Below are positions 1 through 5,977 of a DNA stretch of 9,864 bases, in pieces. A program made the translations under genes and the position numbers. Source of the stretch: an uncultured Clostridia bacterium (GTDB taxonomy: Bacteria > Bacillota > Clostridia > Christensenellales > Borkfalkiaceae). The stretch's first letter is position 1, and each line of letters starts with the position of its first letter. The notes beneath the pieces are model-generated. The model was given only the letters and a program-made list of their open reading frames with translations, was not told where the DNA came from and did not search any database. The DNA lies in contig CAKQJE010000036.1 in assembly GCA_934247225.1 (NCBI GenBank), positions 1 to 9,864 on the forward strand. Reading direction: 5' to 3'.

Positions 1-17
1 TTTAAGTCTCAGTCTGT

Positions 18-124
18 ACAGTCCTCTCTCGTCGGCTTACGCCGCCACTCTCCCCAAAAGGGGAAAGCAAATATTGGTCTTCCCGGTTGGGGAAGGGGGA
101 CCGCTTGCGGTGGAAGAGGACAAC
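18..124. repeat. Degenerate hairpin repeats R1 and R2 (non-coding)
   Basis: Two members of a local repeat family. R1 (about 18-68, plus orientation) reads GTCCTCTCTCGTCGGCTTAC, then CGCCGCC, then a small CTCCCC/GGGGA hairpin. R2 (about 79-124) is the same architecture inverted: its reverse complement starts GTCCTCTTCC, has the ACCGC/GCGGT arms and ends in a CCTTCCCC block. The ~170 bases around them hold no convincing gene; short open frames across them are translations of the repeat. Confidence 0.6.
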
Positions 125-217
125 ACATAAAGTCAGAGAAAGTACTGAGTTTGATTTAATTACAGCTTCAAGACAAAGTTTCAGATAATTCAGGCTTTGA
201 TTTTAGATTTGGTTGGA

Positions 218-328
218 ACAGTCCTCTTCCGTCTTTTGTCCGCTTGCGCGAACAAAATCCACCTTCTCCAAAAGGAGAAGGCTTTTTTTGCTTTCTCTCG
301 GATTTTTTCTCTCGTCGGTTTCGCCGCA
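218..328. repeat. Hairpin repeat R3 with appended half unit
   Basis: R3 begins CAGTCCTCTTCCGTCTTTTG, continues with the CCGCTTGCGCGAAC arm pair, and ends in a strong CCTTCTCC-AAAA-GGAGAAGG hairpin (262-281) followed by a T-rich tail. The tail CTTTTTTTGCTTTCTCTCG recurs at 1631-1649. Positions 309-328 repeat the CTCTCGTCGG...CGCCGC core of the first unit in the window. The hairpin plus T-run could act as a terminator, but no gene ends here. Confidence 0.65.
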
Positions 329-353
329 ATTTATCAAATAATAAGGGTTCCTG

Positions 354-397
354 GTGTTCTCTTCCGTCTTTTGCCCGCTTACGCGAACAAAAACCAC
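354..397. repeat. Hairpin repeat R4, left half, interrupted by IS30
   Basis: Near-copy of the R3 unit (TCTTCCGTCTTTTG then CCGCTTACGCGAACAAAA) that stops after CCAC at 394-397, exactly where the insertion sequence starts. The missing second half (CCACC plus a CTTCCCC/GGGGAAG hairpin) is found on the far side of the element at 1482-1504. The intact R3 unit in the same window shows what the uninterrupted unit looked like. Confidence 0.7.
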
Positions 398-422
398 GGC
401 GGATTGTCAAGCAAGTGCAACA
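398..422. repeat. IS30 left terminal inverted repeat
   Basis: Ends in AAGTGCAACA, matching the inverse complement at the other end of the element. The transposase stop codon lies inside it, which is usual for compact IS30 elements. Confidence 0.65.
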
Positions 423-1378
423 AAAATTTCTCGTGGAGATTTCCAATTAAGACATTTGCGAGGTCGATCGTTGATCATATCAACGATTGCATCCAATCGT
501 GCCTGTGTGAGTTTATGGAAATCGTAACCTTTTGGGAAGAAAAATCTTAAAATATCGTTAGTATTTTCGTTGGTTCCGCGTTGCCAAGGCTTATGCGGTT
601 CGGCAAAATACACGGGAGCGTTGATGTTTTCTTCCAATATTTTGAAATCGGCAAATTCAGAGCCGTTATCTAATGACAAACTATGTATAGCGTGTCCGCT
701 AAGCATTTGTTCGATGACCGCTCTTGTTTCTTCGGCATTCCTGCTATTAAGTAGCCCCGCTTTTAAAAAACGTGATTTTCTGTCAACCAAAGTCACAACC
801 AATCCCTTTCCTACGCCGCCGTAAATAGTATCACCCTCCCAATCGCCGATTCTTGAACGGCTTTTTATTTCTTCTGTCCATTCGGGAATTCTTCGATCGG
901 GATGAATTACATAGCAGTTTTTATGTACTAAATGTCTGTTTTTTCCTTTTCTACGAAGATGTGTACGCTTTGTAATTCCAGAGAAATCCTTACGTTTTAT
1001 ATATCTGTAAATAGTAGCTACGCCGACGATTTGGTCGGGGTAATCAATTCTCAAACGCATAGAAATTTGTTCTGGAGACCAAAATTGATTTAATTTTTCT
1101 ATTATGTAGTTATATTTAAAACTATTCGGTTTCAAAGCGGTTCTGCGATCTTGTCTGCGGCGACAAATTGTTAATATTTGCGCACGCCAATGGTGATAAT
1201 GATACTTATTGTTGCTTTTATGCTTGGGATACTTTGTGCGATTTCTTTTGATCTCCCGACTAATAGTAGACGGGCTTCTGCCTAATACCAAAGCTATTTG
1301 ACGTAAAGATTTTCCTTCACTGAGTAAATTTTGTAGACAAATTCGTTCATTGTGTGTAAAATGAATATATGACAGCAT
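407..1378 (-). CDS. IS30-family DDE transposase
   Basis: Cuts and joins the ends of its own insertion sequence. The start chosen is the ATG at 1376-1378 because an AAGGAG ribosome binding site sits 5-6 bases upstream; an in-frame ATG at 1426 has none. This gives 323 residues, normal for the family. Residues 1-46 are the N-terminal helix-turn-helix (SYIHFTHNERICLQ...GRSPSTISREIKRN), which matches the IS30 consensus closely. The C-terminal integrase-like core shows all three catalytic acidic residues: D183 in WEGDTI, D237 in LDNGSEF and E271 in QRGTNENTND. There is no frameshift or internal stop, so the enzyme looks active. It ends inside the left inverted repeat. Confidence 0.95.
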   Translation of the reverse strand: MLSYIHFTHNERICLQNLLSEGKSLRQIALVLGRSPSTISREIKRNRTKYPKHKSNNKYHYHHWRAQILTICRRRQDRRTALKPNSFKYNYIIEKLNQFWSPEQISMRLRIDYPDQIVGVATIYRYIKRKDFSGITKRTHLRRKGKNRHLVHKNCYVIHPDRRIPEWTEEIKSRSRIGDWEGDTIYGGVGKGLVVTLVDRKSRFLKAGLLNSRNAEETRAVIEQMLSGHAIHSLSLDNGSEFADFKILEENINAPVYFAEPHKPWQRGTNENTNDILRFFFPKGYDFHKLTQARLDAIVDMINDRPRKCLNWKSPREIFVALA

Positions 1379-1456
1379 AGCAACTCCTTGTGTTATTTTG
1401 TTTTGTGGTAAATTCATTGTACACAAAAATTGCTATGTTGTCTATTTTTTATTAGG

Positions 1457-1481
1457 TGTTGCACTTCATATGATAAACTAT
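1457..1481. repeat. IS30 right terminal inverted repeat
   Basis: Contains TGTTGCACTT (1457-1466), the complement of the left-end motif. It lies upstream of the transposase gene, so the transposase promoter must be in or next to it. Confidence 0.65.
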
Positions 1482-1649
1482 CCACCTTCCCCGAATGGGG
1501 AAGGAAAGGGTTAAAAAGACAAAATACTTATGGGCAAACATTGTTCGCCCGCCTGCGAAAAGTTAGGCATTTCCCTTTCTTCAAAAGGATGAAGGCAATA
1601 ATTATATAAACCTTCTCAAAAGGGAGAAGGCTTTTTTTGCTTTCTCTCG
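1482..1649. repeat. Hairpin repeat R4 right half, then R5 and R6
   Basis: R4 resumes at 1482 with CCACCTTCCCCGAATGGGG (hairpin 1485-1504). R5 (about 1543-1596) is a worn unit with a GCCCGCCTGCG arm and an imperfect CCCTTCT/GGATGAAGG hairpin. R6 (1611-1649) is CCTTCTC-AAAAG-GGAGAAGG followed by the same 19-base T-rich tail as R3. From 1482 to the galK stop at 1794 there is no gene; the rest holds only the galK terminator. Confidence 0.65.
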
Positions 1650-1721
1650 AATATCCACTTTCGTTAAATCTTCGCGGAAAGCCACTTGATTTAATATTTT
1701 TTCCTTCTTGGAGACGGTGGC

Positions 1722-1757
1722 AAAAAAGCAGGGCGATTGTTTGGGTCGCCCTGCTTT
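1722..1757 (-). terminator. Intrinsic terminator of galK
   Basis: Perfect 12-bp stem (AAAGCAGGGCGA at 1725-1736 with TCGCCCTGCTTT at 1746-1757) and a 9-base loop. Read on the minus strand it is followed by a TTTTTT run. It lies about 37 bases beyond the galK stop codon. Confidence 0.9.
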
Positions 1758-1793
1758 GTGTTGATTTATTTGCGTAACTTCCTTCTGTGATTA

Positions 1794-2909
1794 TTACGAT
1801 AATTTTTCTACCGTGATTCCGTCCGCAATACTTGCTTCGTAAAAACTTGCGGCATAGCCGATTTTTCTTGCGTACATCTCGCCGACGTATTTTTCGAATT
1901 CCTTAACCGTGCTTTTCTTCACGATAGAAACGGTGCAACCGCCGAATCCCGCGCCCGTCATTCTGCTACCTGCGCAGTACGGGAAACCTTGCGCCGTTTC
2001 CGCAAGACAATCGAGTTCCTTGCCCGTAACCTCGTACTTTTCTTTAAGCGAGCGGTGCGACTCGTTCAAAAGTCTGCCGAGCGTTTCGATATCGCCGCTC
2101 TTCATCGCCTTAACCGCTTCGTTTACTCTTTGACATTCGTAAACGACGTGTTCGGCTCTGTCTCTGATTTTTTCGTCAAGAAGATTTTTATATTTTTCGA
2201 AGTCTTCGGGAGTGACCTCGGCAAGACAATCGACTTTAAGAACCGTTTGCAGAATTTCGAGAGCCTTTTCGGTTTCGGCACGTCTTTCGTTATATTTGCT
2301 TTCGACAAGGCTATGCGGTTTATTGCAGTTGGCTAAAACGAGTTCGTATTCGCCGAGATCGAACGGAACATATTCGTGTTCGATTTTCTTGCAATCGAGA
2401 AGTATCGCGTGGTCTTTAAGACCGTTTGCGGAAGCGTACTGATCCATAATTCCGCAGTTCACTTTTGCGTATTCCCTTTCGGCTTTCTGCGCGAGCAGAG
2501 CGATTTCTTTTTTATCTATTTTCTCGCCGGCAATCGTTGCAAAAGCCGCCAGGGTGGAGACCTCTATCGCCGCGCTCGAAGAAAGCCCGCTGCCGAACGG
2601 AACAGTGCAGTCTTGAAGCATATCGCACCCGACGAGTTTATGCCCGGCATTGCGCCATATAAGCGCGCAGCCCGCCTGATAGTTGCCGTATCTTAAATCG
2701 GCGTACTTTTCAAGCTCGTTAATATCGAGCGAAACCTTGAAATCGGTTGTCGTCCAACTTAAATTTATTTTGTCAGTGCCGTTCGCTTTAACGAAAACGG
2801 TGTTTTTAAGCGACAACGCTGCGGGGAAAACCTTTCCTCCGCAGTAATCCACATGCTCGCCTATTATGTTGACTCTGCCTGCCGCGGTAACCTTGTAATC
2901 ATAATTCAT
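1794..2909 (-). CDS. galK: Galactokinase
   Basis: Cytoplasmic GHMP-family kinase that phosphorylates D-galactose with ATP to galactose-1-phosphate, the first step of the Leloir pathway. The 371-residue product shows the galactokinase signature GRVNIIGEHVDYCGG (residues 11-25, with R12, E18, H19 and D21 contacting sugar), the ATP-binding loop PFGSGLSSSAA (104-114), the catalytic aspartate D156 in CGIMDQ, and the C-terminal GHMP motif GAGFGGC (319-325). The start chosen is the ATG at 2907-2909, which has an AAAGGG about 11 bases upstream; the longer in-frame start at 2954 has no ribosome site and would add 15 unconserved residues. It is a single-gene unit with a strong promoter (3261-3289), an unusual ~345-base 5' leader and its own terminator. 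No galT or galE is next to it. The usual length is about 380-390 residues, so the N-terminus is slightly short. Confidence 0.95.
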   Translation of the reverse strand: MNYDYKVTAAGRVNIIGEHVDYCGGKVFPAALSLKNTVFVKANGTDKINLSWTTTDFKVSLDINELEKYADLRYGNYQAGCALIWRNAGHKLVGCDMLQDCTVPFGSGLSSSAAIEVSTLAAFATIAGEKIDKKEIALLAQKAEREYAKVNCGIMDQYASANGLKDHAILLDCKKIEHEYVPFDLGEYELVLANCNKPHSLVESKYNERRAETEKALEILQTVLKVDCLAEVTPEDFEKYKNLLDEKIRDRAEHVVYECQRVNEAVKAMKSGDIETLGRLLNESHRSLKEKYEVTGKELDCLAETAQGFPYCAGSRMTGAGFGGCTVSIVKKSTVKEFEKYVGEMYARKIGYAASFYEASIADGITVEKLS

Positions 2910-2952
2910 TTTCTTATCATCCCTTTCCATATTTTCGAAAATTTGTATTATC

Positions 2953-3254
2953 ATAGCTATTTAAAATCCCAACAGAACACGATTTTCAGGCGTATTTTAC
3001 ACTTAATTCTTCGTTCTTTCCGCGGCTTGTATTTGTATACTAACCCGCGGAAACGCCTTGCCTTAAATGTAAGCTACGCCTGAAAATTTGCGGTATCGAC
3101 AACTTAATATATAGGGCAACCTTGAAGCCGTATTTTCTAATGATTTACGGTGAAGGCGACCGACGTTGTATACAAATACTACTAGGGCGAATTTGCCGTA
3201 AAGCATAGAAAAGACGGCTTCAAGGCGAGTTCTGTTGGGGTTTTAAATAGCTAT
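2953..3254 (-). repeat. 302-bp multi-hairpin element in the galK leader (undescribed structured RNA or MITE)
   Basis: The ends are inverted repeats of 26 bp (2953-2978 with 3229-3254) with one mismatch (T2967 opposite G3240). Each end carries the palindrome ATAGCTAT. Inside are two hairpins. H1: 2982-2994 pairs with 3075-3087 (13 bp, perfect), continues imperfectly through 3006/3063, and is capped by TTTCCGCGG/CCGCGGAAA (3017-3025 with 3045-3053). H2: 3120-3150 pairs with 3196-3225, with one mismatch and one small internal loop. The H1 loop contains GTATTTGTATAC (3029-3040) and the H2 loop its exact complement GTATACAAATAC (3168-3179), so the loops could kiss. It has no open frame of its own. 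Transcribed with galK it would form nearly the whole 5' leader. I recognise no known riboswitch or RNA family. Strand is given for the predicted galK transcript. Confidence 0.8.
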
Positions 3255-3260
3255 ATTTTT

Positions 3261-3289
3261 ATTATAATCTGTTTTTCAAATATTGTCAA
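3261..3289 (-). promoter_or_regulatory. galK promoter, perfect sigma-A consensus
   Basis: On the minus strand TTGACA (3284-3289), 17-base spacer, TATAAT (3261-3266): exact consensus in both boxes. Transcription should start near 3254, the outer edge of the structured element, so the element would be the first ~300 bases of the galK mRNA. Confidence 0.85.
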
Positions 3290-3388
3290 TATAAAGTCGC
3301 GAACATTTTGTCGTTAAAAATTAAAAAACAAAAAAACAACAAGAGATTTATCGTTTTGTCGGATAATGCGTAAAATAGAGTATTATGA

Positions 3389-3417
3389 TTGCTTTTCAAA
3401 TAAAATTCTGTTACAAT
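3389..3417 (+). promoter_or_regulatory. Promoter of the GH112 phosphorylase gene
   Basis: TTGCTT (3389-3394), 17-base spacer, TACAAT (3412-3417). The predicted start near 3424 is only a few bases ahead of the leader hairpin at 3432. It is divergent from the galK promoter, with 100 bases between their -35 boxes. Confidence 0.7.
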
Positions 3418-3431
3418 ACAATTATAAGATT

Positions 3432-3465
3432 GCGGCGGTCGTAAATGCATATTTACGACCGCCGC
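3432..3465 (+). promoter_or_regulatory. Perfect 15-bp hairpin in the 5' leader of the GH112 gene
   Basis: GCGGCGGTCGTAAAT (3432-3446), loop GCAT, then the exact complement (3451-3465). It lies between the predicted transcription start and the ribosome binding site AAGAGGAA (3478-3485). No T-run follows on either strand, so it is not a terminator. It may be an mRNA-stabilising 5' stem-loop or an operator for a dimeric repressor; the sequence does not decide which. Confidence 0.75.
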
Positions 3466-3491
3466 GCCGAAAAAATCAAGAGGAATGAAAA

Positions 3492-5642
3492 ATGAGTAAA
3501 GGCAGATTTACTATACCTACGGACGAAAGTTTCGTGGAGGGAACTAAAATAATAGCCGAAAAATGGGGCGCGGACGCCGTCAGAGACTGCGACGGAACCA
3601 GGCTTCCCGAAAACCCCGGTCAGTTCGGAAAGGTTTACAACACCTATTTCGTCGTTCGCGGCGATAACGAATGGGCGAGACAGCACCCCGAAGAAGCGCA
3701 GAGGATTTTCCTTCTTTCGAACCGCAATTTAGCGACGGGCGAAACTCTCGAAATCGAGATTATGAAGGGTTTTCTGAAAGACGAATTCGACCCCGATTAC
3801 GCCTATATCGACCTTTGGGAAGTTTACGACAGAACGACGGGCATTAAACACGAAAAGTGGGGCTATAACTCGATTAACGGGCTTGTTACGGTTGAAAACG
3901 CCGTGCCTTTCCACGAGTATACGGTGACTTTTCTTGCCCGCGTGACGTGGCACCCCGTGCAGATTTATAACTATCTCACGAACGAATGGACTTGCGAAAA
4001 ACAGCTTACTTATGACCCCGCTTTCCCCGAAACGAGAGAGTACGTCAAAAGGCATATGGAAAAGTGGTGCGAGGAAAACCCCGAAACAAACGTGGTGAGA
4101 TTTACGACTTTCCTTTATCAGTTCACGCTTATTTTCAACAATCTCGGCAAGGAAAGACAGGTCGAGTGGTTCGGCTATGCGCAGACGGCTAACCCCGTTC
4201 TGATTGAAGAATTTGAAAAAGAGAGCGGAGTTCACCTTTTCGCCGAGGACTTTGTCGACAGCGGCTATTATAATAACTGTTTCAGAAATCCCACCGAAAA
4301 ATTCCTTAAATATATGGATTTCGTGGAGCGGTTCGTAAGCAAAATCATAGGCGAACTCGTCGAGATCTGCCATAAACACGGCAAAGAAGCTATGATGTTT
4401 CTGGGCGACGACTGGATAGGTTCCGAGCCTTACGGCGAGCATTTCGGGAGAATGAATCTCGACGCGGTTGTAGGCAGTGTCGGTGGCGGCGTGACGGTGA
4501 GAATGCTTTCCGAAATTCCGCACGTTAAATACCACGAAGGCAGATTTTTGCCTTATTTCTTCCCCGATACGTTCTTTGACGGAAACGAGGACGGCGCGGT
4601 TGCCGAGCTTAACAAAAATTGGCTTACGGCGCGCCGCGCGATCATGCGTAAGCCTATCGACAGAATGGGCTTCGGCGGATATCTGAGCTTAGCGGCTAAG
4701 TTCCCGAAGTTTGTGGACAGGGTTGCGGAAATCGCCGACGAATTCAGAACCATTTATGACGCGATCGACAACAAAAAACCTTATTGCCGCCTTAAAGCGG
4801 GGTTGCTCAACGCTTGGGGAAAGAAGAGAAGTTGGATGAGTCATATGGTGGCGCACGAGCTTTGGTATCAGCAGATTTATTCCTATCAGGGCATATTGGA
4901 AGCTATTTCGGGCTTGCCCGTGGATATCGAATTTTTGTCCTTTGACGACGTGAAAAACGGCGTTAATCGACATATAGACGTACTTATCAACGCGGGCGAC
5001 GCATACACGGCGTTCTCGGGCGGTAAAGAATGGCTCGACGAAAAGCTTCAAACGGCTATAAGAAAATTCGTTTACGAAGGCGGAGGATTTATCGGTATCG
5101 GCGAGCCTACGGCATGCGAAGGCAACGGCAGATATTTCCAGCTTGCGGACGTTCTCGGCGTGGACGAAGAAGTAGGCTTCACGCTTTCGAACGACAAGTA
5201 CAATATAAATAAAGTCGCACACCCGCTCACCGACGGAATGAAAAATTTCGATTACGGCGAGGATAAGAAGAATATTTATGCTTTGGACGGCGCGAAAGTT
5301 CTCGATATCGCTTTTTCCGACAGATTTAAGCGCAACGTGAACGTCGGAGAAGTTAAAATGGCTGTTAACGAATACGGCAAAGGCAGAAGTTTTTATATAA
5401 CGGGCATTCCGTACAGTTTCGAAAATTCGAGACTTCTTTATAAGGCTATGTGCTGGGCGGCGAATAAGGATCTCAACGTCTGCTATTCGTCCAACGTAAA
5501 CACCGAATGTAACTATTACGAAGCGAGCGGAAAGTACGTCGTCGTCAATAACAGCAAGGAAAAGCAAGTCACGGAATTTTATGATAAGTCGGGCAATAAG
5601 TCGATTATCGAGCTGAAACCGATGGAAATAAGGTGGCTTTGA
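3492..5642 (+). CDS. gnpA: GH112 1,3-beta-galactosyl-N-acetylhexosamine phosphorylase
   Basis: Cytoplasmic inverting phosphorylase that splits lacto-N-biose I or galacto-N-biose with phosphate into alpha-galactose-1-phosphate plus GlcNAc or GalNAc. The 716-residue product aligns along its whole length with the bifidobacterial enzyme as I recall it: N-terminal GRFTIPTDESF, then RFTTFLYQFTL, FLGDDWIGSEPY and GRFLPYFFPDTF, then GYLSLAAKFPKFVD, and a C-terminal flavodoxin-like part with GGGFIGIGEP. The general-acid aspartate should be D306 in FLGDDW. V156 and N160 in HPVQIYNYLTNEW are kept at positions linked to N-acetylhexosamine binding, which favours this activity over galactosyl-rhamnose phosphorylase, the other GH112 activity. 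It is shorter than the ~750-residue bifidobacterial form, lacking an insertion near residue 590, as clostridial members do. The start has an AAGAGGAA site 6-7 bases upstream. There is no signal peptide, so the disaccharide must be imported; no importer is in the window. Confidence 0.93.
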   Translation: MSKGRFTIPTDESFVEGTKIIAEKWGADAVRDCDGTRLPENPGQFGKVYNTYFVVRGDNEWARQHPEEAQRIFLLSNRNLATGETLEIEIMKGFLKDEFDPDYAYIDLWEVYDRTTGIKHEKWGYNSINGLVTVENAVPFHEYTVTFLARVTWHPVQIYNYLTNEWTCEKQLTYDPAFPETREYVKRHMEKWCEENPETNVVRFTTFLYQFTLIFNNLGKERQVEWFGYAQTANPVLIEEFEKESGVHLFAEDFVDSGYYNNCFRNPTEKFLKYMDFVERFVSKIIGELVEICHKHGKEAMMFLGDDWIGSEPYGEHFGRMNLDAVVGSVGGGVTVRMLSEIPHVKYHEGRFLPYFFPDTFFDGNEDGAVAELNKNWLTARRAIMRKPIDRMGFGGYLSLAAKFPKFVDRVAEIADEFRTIYDAIDNKKPYCRLKAGLLNAWGKKRSWMSHMVAHELWYQQIYSYQGILEAISGLPVDIEFLSFDDVKNGVNRHIDVLINAGDAYTAFSGGKEWLDEKLQTAIRKFVYEGGGFIGIGEPTACEGNGRYFQLADVLGVDEEVGFTLSNDKYNINKVAHPLTDGMKNFDYGEDKKNIYALDGAKVLDIAFSDRFKRNVNVGEVKMAVNEYGKGRSFYITGIPYSFENSRLLYKAMCWAANKDLNVCYSSNVNTECNYYEASGKYVVVNNSKEKQVTEFYDKSGNKSIIELKPMEIRWL

Positions 5643-5752
5643 AAACGATTCAGGAGACTTTGAGAACCGATTTAGGCGGCTTTTGAAAACGAATAAAGCG
5701 GCTCGGAAATCGATTAAAAGCAGTTTTGAAAATAATTTAAAACGGTTTTAAA
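5641..5752 (+). repeat. Five degenerate 21-23-bp tandem repeats at the gnpA stop
   Basis: Units at 5641-5663, 5664-5686, 5687-5707, 5708-5729 and 5730-5752. Approximate consensus: GAAAACGATTTAAGCGGC followed by TTTTGA. The last gnpA codons (GGTGGCTTTGA) resemble the end of a unit, so the array seems to have grown out of the gene's 3' end. Not coding. Confidence 0.7.
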
Positions 5753-5775
5753 AGGCTGGCATAAAACAAATGCGA

Positions 5776-5818
5776 GTCGGCAGCCGCGGGGGTTTCCCCG
5801 CGGCTGCCGACGTTTTTT
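5776..5818 (+). terminator. Intrinsic terminator of gnpA
   Basis: Perfect 16-bp GC-rich stem (GTCGGCAGCCGCGGGG at 5776-5791 with 5796-5811), loop GTTT, then TTTTTT (5813-5818). It separates gnpA from the next transcription unit. Confidence 0.95.
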
Positions 5819-5895
5819 ATGGCGCAAGTATCGGCATGAAAGCGGCGTGAAGCGGTTTGTTTAAAAAATATCGCTCGTCGGGTGATATAATATTG

Positions 5896-5925
5896 TTGAC
5901 CGTGCGTTATTTTTTATGATATAAT
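5896..5925 (+). promoter_or_regulatory. Promoter of the licC-like/permease unit
   Basis: TTGACC (5896-5901), 18-base spacer, TATAAT (5920-5925), with the extended TGATATAAT form. A second TGATATAAT at 5883-5891 lacks a good -35 box. The predicted start is near 5932, so the in-frame GTG at 5933 cannot be a useful start codon. Confidence 0.75.
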
Positions 5926-5939
5926 CGTCAGTGTGCAGC

Positions 5940-5957
5940 GGCGCCTTTTACGGCGTC
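5940..5957 (+). promoter_or_regulatory. Small leader hairpin before the licC-like gene
   Basis: GGCGCC (5940-5945) pairs with GGCGTC (5952-5957), six pairs with one G-U, just after the predicted transcript start and before the AAAGGAG site. Placement resembles the gnpA leader hairpin but it is much weaker, so it may be incidental. Confidence 0.35.
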
Positions 5958-5977
5958 CGAAAGGAGAAAATGAAGCT

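Larger units (their letters stand above)
398..1481 (-). mobile_element. IS30-family insertion sequence, apparently complete
   Basis: About 1.08 kb, with one transposase gene on the minus strand filling nearly all of it. The ends share the inverted motif AAGTGCAACA (413-422, and its complement at 1457-1466). Outside it is a weaker match: TTGTCA on the left and TTATCA on the reverse-complemented right, alignable with a one-base gap. Boundaries come from the split hairpin repeat: CCAC occurs at 394-397 and again at 1482-1485, so joining the flanks restores a unit like R3. A 4-bp duplication is slightly longer than the 2-3 bp usual for IS30, so the outer limits may be off by one or two bases. The element is more AT-rich than the core genes. 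Confidence 0.85.

Noticed and set aside
390..400. AAAACCACGGC shared with 8452-8462
   Set aside because: An 11-base match across the IS30 boundary on one side and in the element fragment on the other; no extension either way, so probably chance.
168..550. Small overlapping open frames in the left repeat region
   Set aside because: They translate the hairpin repeats (SPFGEGG, SRKRAKDGR) or overlap the transposase antisense, and have no start signals.
2953..3254. Retron ncRNA (outer repeats as a1/a2) or integron attC-like site
   Set aside because: The pairing ends recall a1/a2 repeats and the folded strand recalls attC, but no reverse transcriptase or integrase is in the window and the attC core motifs are absent.
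3432..3465. Terminator for a transcript entering from either side
   Set aside because: No T-run follows the stem on either strand and no gene ends nearby.
4689..5567. 292-residue open frame on the minus strand opposite gnpA
   Set aside because: It is a shadow of the strongly conserved GH112 frame, shows no family motif and has no ribosome site. The same applies to the minus-strand frames at 3729-4535 and 6047-6589.
5933..5977. Upstream GTG start for the licC-like gene
   Set aside because: The promoter predicts transcription starting at about 5932, leaving no room for a ribosome site; the 15 extra residues are basic and unlike the family.
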